Positions 26,921-35,684 are shown, counted from the first letter of the stretch. The stretch: DNA of 64,000 nt from Paraburkholderia sprentiae WSM5005 (GCF_001865575.2 NZ_CP017562.2:992001-1056000); one strand, 5' to 3'. Numbers and translations are program-made. The notes: generated by a model from the sequence alone, not told the origin.

Positions 26921-28228
26921 TCACTGAGTCGGCGGTTTCAGTTCGGATGCCATTTCCTGCGCAGTGCGCGGCGTACGCGCGCGCGCGGGAGCGCGCAGAT
27001 CTTCCCCGGCGCGTGTCGGTGCCGCGCCGGCGGTTTTCTTACGCACCACGCGCGACTTTTTCAGCAAACTCGTCAGCGAACCGTTGATGCTCTCGTCGAC
27101 CGCCGACTCCCGCGTCTTGCGGCCTTTCGCGCCGGAAGCGCGCGCGAGTTTCGCCGCTTGTTTTTCCGCTTGCGCGAGGAGGACCGCGAAGGCTAGCTCA
27201 TCGGCTTTGAGTCCGCGGCGCGATTGCCCCGGCGCGAGGCTTTGCAACTCATCGGCTTCGAACGCGCTGATGATCGCCGGGTGGATATAGCAGCGCCGGC
27301 AGACGGCGGGTGTGTTGCGTAGCAGCGTCGCCACTTCTTTCACGGTCGCAACGATATGATGGCGCGCTTCGGCCACGCTGCCGCAGATCAACCGGCGCAA
27401 TGCCGCAAGCGCGAAGACGCTGCCCGCCCACGTGCGATAGTCCTTGGCGGTGAAGTCCGCCCCGCTCACGCGGCGCAGGTAGTCGTTGATGTCGGTCGAG
27501 CCGACGGTGTGGCGCGTGCCGTCTTCGTCGAGATACTGGAACAGATCGTGACCCGGCAGCTCCGCGCAACGCCGCACGATGCGCTTGATGTTCGGATCGC
27601 CCACCGTCACGTCGTGCTCGATGCCGCTCTTGCCGCGAAACTGGAAGCGCAACTGACCGGCCTTGATCTTCACGTGCTTCTTGCGCAGCGTGGTCAATCC
27701 GTATGACTGATTATCGCGCGCGTATTCGACGCTGCCGACGCGGATCAGCGTCGTATCGAGCAATTGCACGATGGCCGCGACCACCTTGTCGAGCGGCATG
27801 CCAGGCAACTTCAGATCACGCGCGACGCGCGCGCGGATTTTCGGCAACGCCCGGCCGAACTCGGCCATCCGTTCGTACTTGTCGGCGTCGCGCGTTTCGC
27901 GCCAGCGCGGGTGATAGCGATACTGCTTGCGGCCACGCGCGTCGCGGCCGGTCGCCTGCAGATGACCTCGCGGATCGGGGCAAATCCACACGTTCTCATA
28001 AGCGGGCGGAATCGCGAGCGAGTTGATGCGTTGAATCTCGTTCTCGTCGATGATGCGCTCGCCGTTCACGTCGAAATACACAAAGCCGTTCCTGTCGCGC
28101 TTGCGGGTGTAGCCGGGCCTGCTGTCGTCGGCGTGGTGCAGACCCGGCGGCATGGCGTGCGAGGCGGTGTTGCCATTCGCTGCCGTCGGGCTGCGTGATG
28201 CGGTGGTTGAACGAGTTGCGGTAGCCAT
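26921..28228 (-). CDS. DNA topoisomerase IB (poxvirus/eukaryote-like)
   Basis: A 435-aa type IB topoisomerase, which relaxes supercoils through a 3'-phosphotyrosine link. The N-terminal DNA clamp has G-F-V-Y-F-D-V-N-G-E-R-I, N-S-L-A-I-P-P-A-Y, W-I-C-P-D-P-R-G-H-L-Q-A-T-G-R-D, and Q-Y-R-Y-H-P-R-W. The catalytic domain follows with V-G-S-V-E-Y-A-R-D-N and D-Y-R-T-W-A-G-S, and the likely active-site tyrosine is in C-R-R-C-Y-I-H-P. A basic, Ala/Arg-rich tail follows. The start is uncertain (28228 or 28153). Such enzymes are scattered in proteobacteria beside their usual topoisomerases. Confidence 0.88.
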   Translation of the reverse strand: MATATRSTTASRSPTAANGNTASHAMPPGLHHADDSRPGYTRKRDRNGFVYFDVNGERIIDENEIQRINSLAIPPAYENVWICPDPRGHLQATGRDARGRKQYRYHPRWRETRDADKYERMAEFGRALPKIRARVARDLKLPGMPLDKVVAAIVQLLDTTLIRVGSVEYARDNQSYGLTTLRKKHVKIKAGQLRFQFRGKSGIEHDVTVGDPNIKRIVRRCAELPGHDLFQYLDEDGTRHTVGSTDINDYLRRVSGADFTAKDYRTWAGSVFALAALRRLICGSVAEARHHIVATVKEVATLLRNTPAVCRRCYIHPAIISAFEADELQSLAPGQSRRGLKADELAFAVLLAQAEKQAAKLARASGAKGRKTRESAVDESINGSLTSLLKKSRVVRKKTAGAAPTRAGEDLRAPARARTPRTAQEMASELKPPTQ

Positions 28229-28402
28229 CGTTGCAGGTAGAAGTTTCAAGCGTGGTTCGGATCGGTTCGCCCGGCAGGGCGCGATGCATGCCGTGTGCTC
28301 GGCGGGAAGCAAGAGGGATGCCATTCGACAGCATCGAGAGGAGTGCCGCAGCGGAACGGTCCTTGCGCAAAAGTCGGTGTGATCAACCGGAAAGGGGCTT
28401 TC

Positions 28403-28747
28403 ATGAGCAGCACACTCAATCCCGATGAAGAGCCGCAGCAGACCGTCAAGCAAACGTCCGGCACGACGGGCGCGCTGGGTCCGAGCGACTCGTCCGATAG
28501 CGGCAGCGATGTGGCGGGCGCAAAGCGTCACGAGTTCGACGTCGATACGGAGCTCGACAACCACGCACTGGAAACCGGCGACGCCGAACTCGCCAGCGAT
28601 ACCGATCGCGCGGGTACTGGCGAGCGCGCGTCGGCCGATGGCGATTCAGCGTTGGAGCTGGACCGCGATATCGAGGCGGACCACGTCGTCGATCCGCAAG
28701 TGCCGCCGGACGCGGAGCGCCTCGGCGAAGACGAAACCGACGTCTGA
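28403..28747 (+). CDS. Small acidic protein of unknown function
   Basis: A 114-aa, strongly acidic, probably disordered protein rich in Asp, Glu, Ser and Thr, with no signal peptide or hydrophobic segment. GGGG lies 8 bases before ATG 28403, and longer in-frame starts lack support. It lies between topoisomerase IB (divergent) and a DJ-1/PfpI gene in the same direction. Its composition resembles hydrophilin-like stress proteins, but no family is recognised. Confidence 0.6.
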   Translation: MSSTLNPDEEPQQTVKQTSGTTGALGPSDSSDSGSDVAGAKRHEFDVDTELDNHALETGDAELASDTDRAGTGERASADGDSALELDRDIEADHVVDPQVPPDAERLGEDETDV

Positions 28748-28911
28748 CTACGACGCTGTACTGATGACGCAGCCCGCGCTGCGCAGCGGGAACGCTGTGA
28801 CAATGCGGCGGGCACAGGTTTTGCGTATCAGCGCTTTAACGAAGGCGCCGCGCTGTGCACATGCATATCGGACCCGTGCATGAGCGCGGCACTGCGCGAA
28901 GGAGAGGACGC

Positions 28912-29463
28912 ATGACTGACGCACTGAATGGCTACAAGGTAGCGGTACTCGCCGTGGACGGTTTCGAGCAGGCCGAACTGGTGGAGCCGAAACGCGCGCT
29001 CGTGGAGGCGGGCGCGACGGTCCACGTAATTTCGGCGAAACCGGGCAAGATCCAGGGCTTCAAGCACGTCGACAAGGCTGACACCGTCGACGTCGATGCG
29101 ACATTCGACAAGGCCAGTCCCGACGACTATGACGCGCTCGTGTTGCCGGGCGGCGTCGTGAACGGCGACGCGCTCCGGCTGCTGCCGCAGGCGCAAGCCT
29201 TCGTCAAGGCGGTCGATAACGCGAAGAAGCCGATCGCGGTGATCTGCCACGGCACGTGGCTGCCGGTGTCGGCGGGGATCATCAAGGGGCGCACGGTAAC
29301 GAGCTGGCCTAGCCTGCAGGACGATATTCGCAACGCGGGGGGCACCTGGGTCGATCAGGAAGTGGTCGAGGACGGCAATCTGATTTCGAGCCGCAAACCC
29401 GACGACATTCCCGCCTTCAACAAGACGCTGATCGGTCAACTGACGAAGCGCAAGGCGGCGTGA
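28912..29463 (+). CDS. DJ-1/PfpI family protein (YhbO-like, type 1 glutamine amidotransferase fold)
   Basis: A 183-aa cytosolic protein. The sheet segments K-V-A-V-L-A-V-D-G-F-E-Q-A-E-L and Y-D-A-L-V-L-P-G-G match the fold, and the nucleophile elbow A-V-I-C-H-G-T-W carries the conserved cysteine, with the usual E in G-F-E-Q. Homologues such as YhbO/PfpI protect against carbonyl and oxidative stress as glyoxalase-like enzymes or protein deglycases. ATG 28912 has AGGAGAGGA. A DUF4142 gene follows closely in the same direction. Confidence 0.9.
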   Translation: MTDALNGYKVAVLAVDGFEQAELVEPKRALVEAGATVHVISAKPGKIQGFKHVDKADTVDVDATFDKASPDDYDALVLPGGVVNGDALRLLPQAQAFVKAVDNAKKPIAVICHGTWLPVSAGIIKGRTVTSWPSLQDDIRNAGGTWVDQEVVEDGNLISSRKPDDIPAFNKTLIGQLTKRKAA

Positions 29464-29523
29464 TCGCAGGCGGCGCGTTCGCGTCGGCGCTTGCGCATCG
29501 ATGCCGCAACAGGGAGAAAATGC

Positions 29524-30096
29524 ATGAAATTCCGGTATTCCCTACAAGTGTTGACTACGGCGCTGGCCGTGCTGGGCATGAGCGCGGCATCGATCGACAC
29601 GGCCTGCGCGCAGGCGAGCGATGCACCCGCGAGCGCCGCACCCACCGGCCGCACGACGCTCTCGCCAGCGGATCAGCAGTTCGTGCTCGATGCGTCGAAG
29701 TCAGACGCGACCGAGATTGCCGCCGGCAGGATCGCGCTGAAAAACTCCAACAATCCGCAGGTCAAGAAGTTCGCGCAGCAGATGATTACCGACCACACGA
29801 AGCTGTCGCACACCATGGCCGCGCTGGTCGCGAAGAAGGGCTTCAAGCCGACGCCATCCGCGGATTCCGCGCTAGTCGGCAAGCTGCAGACGTTGAAGGG
29901 TACCGCGTTCGATCAGGCCTACGTCGAGCAGGTCGGCGTGGAAGCGCATCAGCGCGCGGTGGATCTGTTCCAGCAGCAAAGCGGCAGCGGCACCGACGCG
30001 CAACTGAAGGCCGCGGCCACGCAGGCGCTGCCGATCATCAAGCATCACCTCGAGATGGCGCAGCAACTTGCCGGCAAATTGAAGGGCTCGTCATGA
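29524..30096 (+). CDS. Secreted DUF4142 protein
   Basis: A 190-aa periplasmic protein with a signal peptide ending near T-A-C-A-Q-A. Residues about 50-185 form the helical, ferritin-like DUF4142 bundle: F-V-L-D-A-S-K-S-D-A-T-E-I-A-A-G-R, K-K-F-A-Q-Q-M-I-T-D-H-T-K-L, and a closing I-I-K-H-H-L-E-M-A-Q-Q-L. The family is widespread in stress-related loci and has no proven activity. GGGAG precedes ATG 29524. The stop overlaps a possible start of the next gene (ATGA), so the two are probably one transcript. Confidence 0.87.
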   Translation: MKFRYSLQVLTTALAVLGMSAASIDTACAQASDAPASAAPTGRTTLSPADQQFVLDASKSDATEIAAGRIALKNSNNPQVKKFAQQMITDHTKLSHTMAALVAKKGFKPTPSADSALVGKLQTLKGTAFDQAYVEQVGVEAHQRAVDLFQQQSGSGTDAQLKAAATQALPIIKHHLEMAQQLAGKLKGSS

Positions 30097-30134
30097 ACGC
30101 GATCCTGCCACGGCCGGCCTATGAGGACTCTCTG

Positions 30135-30437
30135 ATGCAGATCGATTTCCCCGACGACGAACCGGCCTTCGACGGCGCCAATCTGATCGTGCGCTTCGTT
30201 GCGCGGGTCGATGGCGAGCCGGTGGTCTGCGCGATCACCGCCGAGGCGCTGGAAGATCATTTCGGCGCCGAGTCGGCACTCGAAGCGGCACAGTTGGCCG
30301 CCTTCGACAGAGGCCGTCAGCGCATCCGCTCGGTCTGCGCCGAAGCGCTCGACCAGAACAATGGAGAAGGCGTAGTGTTGCATAGCGGACTGTTCAGAGT
30401 GGAAGGCATGGAACCGGATCGCGGCGCCGCGGCGTAG
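30135..30437 (+). CDS. DUF1488 domain protein
   Basis: A 100-aa protein. M-Q-I-D-F-P-D-D-E-P-A-F-D-G-A-N-L-I-V-R-F is the typical DUF1488 beginning, followed by V-C-A-I-T-A-E-A-L-E-D-H-F-G. ATG 30135 is preferred for the family start and a GAGGA ribosome binding site. An in-frame ATG at 30093 overlaps the previous stop and would add 14 residues. Function unknown. It sits directly after the DUF4142 gene in the same transcript direction. Confidence 0.75.
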   Translation: MQIDFPDDEPAFDGANLIVRFVARVDGEPVVCAITAEALEDHFGAESALEAAQLAAFDRGRQRIRSVCAEALDQNNGEGVVLHSGLFRVEGMEPDRGAAA

Positions 30438-30534
30438 CGCCGCCGCGTGCCGCGCTGACCGGGCGCACTGCTGTGACGCGTGCCACCCGGCGACCGTATG
30501 GTCTGCGAACGCCAACTAACGATAAGGAGGCCTT

Positions 30535-31119
30535 ATGTCACTCATCGTCGCAGCGCGCTTCACGACTTTCCCGGCCGCGGAAAGCGCGGCGCAAAAGCTT
30601 TTTGATGCAGGTTTCGTGGAAGAAGACGTCACGCTGTTTTTCGTCAATCCGCGCGGTCAGCATGCGCGTTTCCCGATCGGCGGCGACACCGATACCGACC
30701 CCGCCGCGCGAGAGGCGCCCAAAGGCGCGGGCATTGGGGTGACTATCGGCGCGGTGATCGGTGCGGTCGTCGGCGTGGCGATCTTCGCGGCGTTTTCCGC
30801 ACCCCTGCTGGTGTCACTGCTCGCGGCGGGCGTCGGCGCGTATGTCGGCTCGCTGGCCGGCGCCATGTCGCGCACCCATGAGCGCCGCAAATCGGACCAT
30901 CGTGTGCCTTATCACGAGGAGGCGCGCGATTCGGGCGTGCTCGTCGCCGTGCACGTATCGCCCGACAATCAGCTTCAGGCCGCGCGGGTGCTGCGTGAAG
31001 CGGGCGGCGTGGCGATCGAGAAGGCGACCGGCCGCTGGCAGCAAGGACGCTGGGCCGATTTCGATCCGCTGAAGACGCCCGAGCCAATCAAGGAATTCGC
31101 GGAGAAGCGCGTGATGTAA
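30535..31119 (+). CDS. Glycine-zipper membrane-associated protein of unknown function
   Basis: A 194-aa protein. Residues 5-40 resemble a small alpha/beta domain that maps onto a second copy near 135-165, reminiscent of DUF1269-type (general stress) proteins. The centre holds two Gly/Ala-rich hydrophobic stretches (residues about 60-105), like a glycine zipper. AGGAGG lies 5 bases before ATG 30535, and a terminator follows at 31138-31168. A role in envelope or membrane stress is inferred from layout and neighbours only. Confidence 0.65.
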   Translation: MSLIVAARFTTFPAAESAAQKLFDAGFVEEDVTLFFVNPRGQHARFPIGGDTDTDPAAREAPKGAGIGVTIGAVIGAVVGVAIFAAFSAPLLVSLLAAGVGAYVGSLAGAMSRTHERRKSDHRVPYHEEARDSGVLVAVHVSPDNQLQAARVLREAGGVAIEKATGRWQQGRWADFDPLKTPEPIKEFAEKRVM

Positions 31120-31137
31120 GCGACGCGCCGTATCGAC

Positions 31138-31168
31138 AAAAACGGCCCGACGGCGATCGGACCGTTTT
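31138..31168 (+). terminator. Rho-independent terminator after the glycine-zipper gene
   Basis: AAAACGG at 31139-31145 pairs with CCGTTTT at 31162-31168, continued inward by CCGA/TCGG after one mismatch. The stem ends in a T-run and starts about 20 bases after the stop codon. Confidence 0.65.
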
Positions 31169-31376
31169 CCGTTTTGGGTTTCCCGTTTACGGCGCGGTTT
31201 CGTCGTCGCGTTAGCCCTCGATCGCCGCGCACCGTGGGGCGGCAGCGATGTATGCCGGGCACGCGTCGTGCGGGCATCACAGGCAGTCTGCCGCGCGTTG
31301 GACCGATTCATCGCGAGGCGAATAAAAAGCCCGGCGCGGCGGATTGCGCGATGAACGAAACCCTTGGAGGTATTGA

Positions 31377-31829
31377 ATGGCTACCAACGTTGTTTCCGTA
31401 TTGAATGATCTCGTCGAAACGTCGAAGGATGGCGAAAAGGGCTTTATGAAGGCAGCCGAGGATGCGCACGACGAACAACTGAAGACGCTGTTCCGCTCGA
31501 GTGCTGAAGATTGCTCGCGCGGCGCACGCGAGTTGCAGGATGTCGTTCAGACGCTGGGCGGCAAGCCCGAGAACCGCGGCAGCATGAGCGGTGCGCTGCA
31601 TCGCGGCTGGGTCGACGTGAGATCGGCGGTGTCGGACCGCAGCGACCATGCGATTCTCGCCGAGTGCGAAAAAGGCGAAGACGTCGCGAAGAAACACTAT
31701 CACGACGCGCTCGAAAAGGACTTGCCAGCCGACGTGCGGGCGATCGTCGAGCGGCAGTACCATGGCCTTCTGCAGACGCATGATCGCGTGCGCGATCTGC
31801 GCGACCAGTATGCGGCGATGAAGCGTTGA
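31377..31829 (+). CDS. PA2169-type four-helix-bundle protein (DUF2383)
   Basis: A 150-aa ferritin-like helical protein. L-N-D-L-V-E-T-S-K-D-G-E-K-G-F near the start and the repeated E..H/D pattern through four helices match the DUF2383 family, whose members are induced under stress or in biofilms. The metal-binding glutamates of true ferritins are only partly recognisable. TTGGAGG lies 8 bases before ATG 31377. A perfect 11-bp hairpin at 31852-31876 separates it from the convergent BON gene. Confidence 0.82.
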   Translation: MATNVVSVLNDLVETSKDGEKGFMKAAEDAHDEQLKTLFRSSAEDCSRGARELQDVVQTLGGKPENRGSMSGALHRGWVDVRSAVSDRSDHAILAECEKGEDVAKKHYHDALEKDLPADVRAIVERQYHGLLQTHDRVRDLRDQYAAMKR

Positions 31830-31851
31830 TCGACGTGTCGGTGCGGTAGAA

Positions 31852-31876
31852 AGAGAGCCGGCGATGCCGGCTCTCT
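31852..31876. terminator. Hairpin between convergent genes
   Basis: AGAGAGCCGGC (31852-31862) and GCCGGCTCTCT (31866-31876) form a perfect 11-bp stem with a 3-base loop. It lies just after the DUF2383 gene and facing the BON gene. No strong T-run, so it may act in both directions. Confidence 0.6.
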
Positions 31877-31920
31877 GTCGTTCCACCCGGGCGAATCGGC
31901 GCGAACCGATTGCGCCGGTA

Positions 31921-32259
31921 TTATTCGGCCGCGACCTTCAGATGATTCTTCACGCTGGTCACGCCCTTCACGTTCTGCACGACATCTTCGGCGGCGGACT
32001 TCTCGTCGGCCGAAGGCACCGAACCCGTGAGCCACACGACACCCTTACGGGTCTTCACGTGGATATGCGTCGATTTGACGTTCTTCGCGGCAAGCAGATC
32101 CGCCTTGACCTTGGTCGTGATGGTGCCGTCGTCGATATGCTGGCCGACGCTCTCCGACGCCGCGGGCGGGGCCGAGGCGCTGGTCTGTGCGTTTGCGTTC
32201 AACGCAAACGCGACAACGGCGATGCTGCCTGCGGTCTTCAGAAGCTGGATCTTTTTCAT
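31921..32259 (-). CDS. BON-domain periplasmic protein (OsmY-like)
   Basis: A 112-aa protein with a signal peptide (M-K-K-I-Q then hydrophobic, cleavage near A-N-A-Q). One BON domain covers residues about 40-110: D-G-T-I-T-T-K-V-K-A-D-L-L, V-K-T-R-K-G-V-V-W-L-T-G-S-V, and V-K-G-V-T-S-V-K-N-H-L. BON proteins bind membranes and are typically osmotic or envelope stress proteins, but OsmY has two BON domains and this has one. GGAGAG precedes ATG 32259. Confidence 0.88.
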   Translation of the reverse strand: MKKIQLLKTAGSIAVVAFALNANAQTSASAPPAASESVGQHIDDGTITTKVKADLLAAKNVKSTHIHVKTRKGVVWLTGSVPSADEKSAAEDVVQNVKGVTSVKNHLKVAAE

Positions 32260-32764
32260 GGTTCTCTCCTTCCGGTGGTGATGAAAATGGCGGTCTTGTT
32301 GCCGGTGGCCGATCGCGGCCGAAGCCGCTGATGACGCACGTGGGTCGTCGCCGCTACGGTACCGTCAGGGCCCGTTTCTCGACACCGGACGCTGCACTCG
32401 CATCCGCGCTGCATTGGCGCATTAGCGAAGGGCGGCGTCCGTCCACCCACCACGCTCCGCAAGCATCGTGCCCACGCGCTCTATGCCAAACGATGCCGCG
32501 AGCGGGACCCGCGCCGCCAAGGACTTTTCGACTGACGAATCGAGTCCCGGCGCCGCAATGCGCAAGCCGGCCCGAGAGGTGAAGAAGGGACCGGAAATTG
32601 CCTGCCGTTTGTAAAAACCGACGCTCGCGGGCAGTGCAATTCATGGGCCTGAAAAAACAAAGCGCAATCGAAACAGCGGTTTGCGCAAACTGGTACGGAC
32701 GTTGCGTTGGTGGGTGAACGCGGCTCATTGAGTCTTTGGCTACTAACGAACGGGATCTACTCCA
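32260..32764. other. Intergenic region between the BON gene and rpoN
   Basis: About 500 bases with no convincing gene. It holds the BON promoter side and, at 32691-32706, the sigma-54-type promoter of rpoN. Short open frames here look random. Confidence 0.6.
32691..32706 (+). promoter_or_regulatory. Sigma-54 (-24/-12) promoter of rpoN
   Basis: TGGTACGGACGTTGCG places GG at 32692-32693 and GC at 32704-32705 with exactly 10 bases between, as in the consensus TGGCAC-N5-TTGC. The predicted transcript start is near 32717, about 48 bases before the rpoN ATG, suggesting autoregulation. Confidence 0.65.
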
Positions 32765-34246
32765 ATGCCTTCGATCGAACTACGCACAAGGCAGTCTCTT
32801 GCACTGACGCCTCGTCTTCAGCAATCGGTGCGGCTCTTGCAATTGTCGGCTCTCGAGTTTCAGCAGGAATTGCGCACGGCGCTCGATACCAATCCGTTCC
32901 TCGAATACGATTCATCCGAAGCGGACGACGTCGCGCTCGCCGGCACGACGCCGGGCGAAGACGCCAGCGTGCCGCCCGCCGCGGATACGCTTGCCGCCGT
33001 CCAGCCCGACGGGTTGACCGCGGAAAGCGCCGCTAGCGACACGCTCGAAAGCGCGGGCCAGGACGACATGCCCGCCGACTTTTCCGGCGACTACGGTTCG
33101 CGCAACTCGACACGCCAGAACGGCGACTCGGACGGCAGCGACCCGGCCGATTGGGCTCGTTCGCAACCCACGCTGCGCGAGCAGTTGCACGACGCGTTGC
33201 GCCTGTACCGGCTCGACGACCGTGATCGCGCGGTGGCGCGCTTCATCATCGAGGCGCTCGACGACGACGGCTATCTGCGGCAATCGCTCGCGGACCTGGC
33301 CGATAGCGTCGATCTCGAACCCACGCTGACCGAGGAAGAACTGCTGGTGGCGTTGCGCCTCGTGCAGTCGCTCGATCGTCCGGGGCTCGGCGCGCGTTCG
33401 CTATCGGAATGCCTCGCGCTGCAGATCAATGCGCTGCCCGCCGATACGCCCGGGCGCGACGTCGCGCGGCAGATCGCCGAGCATCATCTGGAACGTCTCG
33501 CACGCCGCGAGCAGGCAGAGTTGCAAAAGCAGATCGGCTGCAGCGCGGAGGAGCTGCGCGTGGCCTGCGCGCTGGTGCGCAAGCTCGATCCGAAGCCGGG
33601 CAATTGCTACGGCCGAGCCGAGGATAACTACGTGGTGCCCGATGTGATCGTGCGTCAGGTGCGCAACAAGTGGGTCGTATCGATCAATCCGGCGGTGCAG
33701 CCGCGGGCGCGAATCCATCGCATGTATGCGCAGCTGTTCGCGCAGTCGGCCGGCGCGAGCCGTTCGCCGCTCGCGCAGCAGCTGCAGGAAGCGCGCTGGC
33801 TGATCCGTAACGCGCAACAGCGTTTCGATACGATTCAGCGTGTCGCCGAATGCATCGTCGCGCATCAGAAGGCCTTCTTCCAATACGGCGAAATCGCGCT
33901 CAAGCCGATGGTGCTGCGCGACGTGGCCGACGAACTGGGCCTGCACGAGTCGACCATCTCGCGCGCGACCGGCAACAAATATATGGCGACGCCGCGCGGC
34001 ATCTTCGAGTTCAAGCATTTCTTCCCGCGCGAGCTCGGCACCGAAAGCGGCGGCACCTGTTCGGCCGCGGCTGTGCGCGCGCTGCTCAAGGAGATGATCG
34101 CCGCGGAGAACACGCGCGATCCGCTGTCGGACGTGACGCTTGCGAAGATGCTCGCGGATCAGGGCGTACTGGTCGCGCGGCGCACAGTGGCGAAATACCG
34201 GCATCTGATGAAGGTGCCGCCGGCGGAACTGCGCCGGCAGCTTTGA
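32765..34246 (+). CDS. rpoN: RNA polymerase sigma-54 factor
   Basis: At 493 aa this is full-length sigma-54. The Gln/Leu-rich region I comes first (T-P-R-L-Q-Q-S-V-R-L-L-Q-L-S), followed by the acidic region II (residues about 50-130). The core-binding domain and DNA-binding helix-turn-helix come next (V-A-D-E-L-G-L-H-E-S-T-I-S-R-A). The C-terminal RpoN box V-A-R-R-T-V-A-K-Y-R contacts the -24 element. None of the usual rpoN companions (lptB, hpf, ptsN) are next to it, so this is probably the second copy (rpoN2-like) known in Burkholderia. It has its own -24/-12 promoter and a strong terminator. A sigma-54 activator gene lies 15 kb downstream. Confidence 0.93.
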   Translation: MPSIELRTRQSLALTPRLQQSVRLLQLSALEFQQELRTALDTNPFLEYDSSEADDVALAGTTPGEDASVPPAADTLAAVQPDGLTAESAASDTLESAGQDDMPADFSGDYGSRNSTRQNGDSDGSDPADWARSQPTLREQLHDALRLYRLDDRDRAVARFIIEALDDDGYLRQSLADLADSVDLEPTLTEEELLVALRLVQSLDRPGLGARSLSECLALQINALPADTPGRDVARQIAEHHLERLARREQAELQKQIGCSAEELRVACALVRKLDPKPGNCYGRAEDNYVVPDVIVRQVRNKWVVSINPAVQPRARIHRMYAQLFAQSAGASRSPLAQQLQEARWLIRNAQQRFDTIQRVAECIVAHQKAFFQYGEIALKPMVLRDVADELGLHESTISRATGNKYMATPRGIFEFKHFFPRELGTESGGTCSAAAVRALLKEMIAAENTRDPLSDVTLAKMLADQGVLVARRTVAKYRHLMKVPPAELRRQL

Positions 34247-34309
34247 CGCACCGAAGTTCTTAGCGGGGGTGAAAAAAGCAGTCATTCAAACAGCAGTACA
34301 TTGCGCACC

Positions 34310-34346
34310 GGGTCATGTGAGGTTGTCCACTCGCATGACCCTTTTT
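34310..34346 (+). terminator. Rho-independent terminator of rpoN
   Basis: GGGTCATGTGAG (34310-34321) pairs with CTCGCATGACCC (34330-34341) through 12 pairs with one G-T wobble and an 8-base loop. TTTTT follows directly (34342-34346). It lies 63 bases after the rpoN stop. Confidence 0.85.
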
Positions 34347-34434
34347 CGTCTCTGGACGTTTCGTCGGCGCGCCATTACATTGGCGGCTCGAATCCGAACC
34401 GATCAACGGAACGGCACAACAACGGGTGAGCGCA

Positions 34435-35610
34435 ATGAAGTATTCGAATCTGGTCGAGCGACTGCAAGGGCGGCGCACCTCGGCGTGGGAAATCCATCGC
34501 GTCGCGCAGCAGGCCGCCGCCAACGGTGAAGACGTGATCGTGCTGAGCGTCGGCGATCCGGAATTCTCGACGCCCGCGCCGATCGTCGAGCGCGCCATCG
34601 ACGCGTTGCGCGCCGGCGATACGCACTATACGGCGATAGCCGGTCGCGAGCCGCTGCGCGCGGCGATCGCCGCGCAGCACGCGCGCACGACGGGCTGCGA
34701 TGTGAGCGTCGCCAACGTGGTGTTGACCGCCGGCGCGCAAAACGGCGTGTTCGCGGTGTCGCTATGCCTGCTGGAAGCCGGCGACGAAGTGATCGTCCCC
34801 GAACCGATGTATCTGACCTACGAGGCCTGCGTGCGCGCGGCGGGCGCGACGCTCGTCGCGGTGCCGGTCGATCCGGCGCGCGCGTTTCACGTCGACTGCG
34901 ACGCGCTCGAAGCGGCGATCACGCCGCGCACCAAAGCGATCTTCTTCGCGACGCCGTGCAATCCGACCGGCGTCGTCATGCAGCGCGCGGATCTCGAGCG
35001 CATCGCGCGGCTCGCGTGCGAGCACGACCTGTGGGTGCTGTCCGACGAGGTCTATGCGGAGCTCACGTTCGAGCGTGAGCACGTGAGCATGGCGTCGTTG
35101 CCCGGCATGGCGTCGCGCACGGTCACGCTCGGCAGTCTGTCGAAGTCGCACGCGATGGCGGGGTGGCGCGTCGGCTGGGCAATCGGGCCGGCGACGCTGA
35201 TCGAGCACATGGCGCGGCTCGCGCTCGCGATGCTGTACGGCCTGCCGGGTTTCATCCAGCAGGCCGCGTTGACGGCTTTGGAGAACAGGGCGGACATCGT
35301 CGCCGACATTCGCGAGATCTACCGGCGACGGCGCGACGTCGTGTTCGAGCGCTTGCATCGCGTGCCGGGCTTGCGATGCCTGTTGCCCGAAGCGGGTATG
35401 TTCGTGATGGTCGACGTCAGCGGGAGCGGGCTCGATACGATCGAGTTCACGTGGCAGCTGTTTCGTGCGCAAGGCGTGGCCGTGCTCGACGCGAGCGCGT
35501 TCGGGGAGACGGCGAAGGGATTCGTGAGACTGGGGCTGGTGGTGAGCGAGGATCGGTTGATCGAGGCGTGCGAGAGGATCGCGATGTTCGTGGCAGGGGT
35601 GAGGCGCTGA
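34435..35610 (+). CDS. Fold-type I PLP aminotransferase, AruH-like (arginine:pyruvate transaminase family)
   Basis: A 391-aa cytosolic aminotransferase. The PLP lysine is in S-L-S-K-S-H-A-M-A-G-W-R-V-G-W, and other signature segments are L-S-V-G-D-P-E-F-S-T-P, N-P-T-G, and L-S-D-E-V-Y. The overall sequence resembles Pseudomonas AruH, including H-Y-T-A-I-A-G and M-A-S-L-P-G-M-A. AruH moves the alpha-amino group of L-arginine to pyruvate. ATG 34435 is chosen, with GTG 34426 as an alternative. No other arginine transaminase pathway genes are here, so the substrate is uncertain. Confidence 0.82.
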   Translation: MKYSNLVERLQGRRTSAWEIHRVAQQAAANGEDVIVLSVGDPEFSTPAPIVERAIDALRAGDTHYTAIAGREPLRAAIAAQHARTTGCDVSVANVVLTAGAQNGVFAVSLCLLEAGDEVIVPEPMYLTYEACVRAAGATLVAVPVDPARAFHVDCDALEAAITPRTKAIFFATPCNPTGVVMQRADLERIARLACEHDLWVLSDEVYAELTFEREHVSMASLPGMASRTVTLGSLSKSHAMAGWRVGWAIGPATLIEHMARLALAMLYGLPGFIQQAALTALENRADIVADIREIYRRRRDVVFERLHRVPGLRCLLPEAGMFVMVDVSGSGLDTIEFTWQLFRAQGVAVLDASAFGETAKGFVRLGLVVSEDRLIEACERIAMFVAGVRR

Positions 35611-35645
35611 CGAGACCGTCATTCAGCGATTCGCCAGTCTCGAAT

Positions 35646-35684
35646 GCCGGGTCGCGCGGGCAGAGCGTGTGCCCGCGACCCGGC
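35646..35684. terminator. Bidirectional hairpin between convergent genes
   Basis: GCCGGGTCGC (35646-35655) pairs with GCGACCCGGC (35675-35684), extended inside by GGGC/GCCC. It fills the gap between the aminotransferase stop and the stop codon of the convergent ferritin-like gene, and a T-rich stretch follows on the + strand. Confidence 0.6.
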
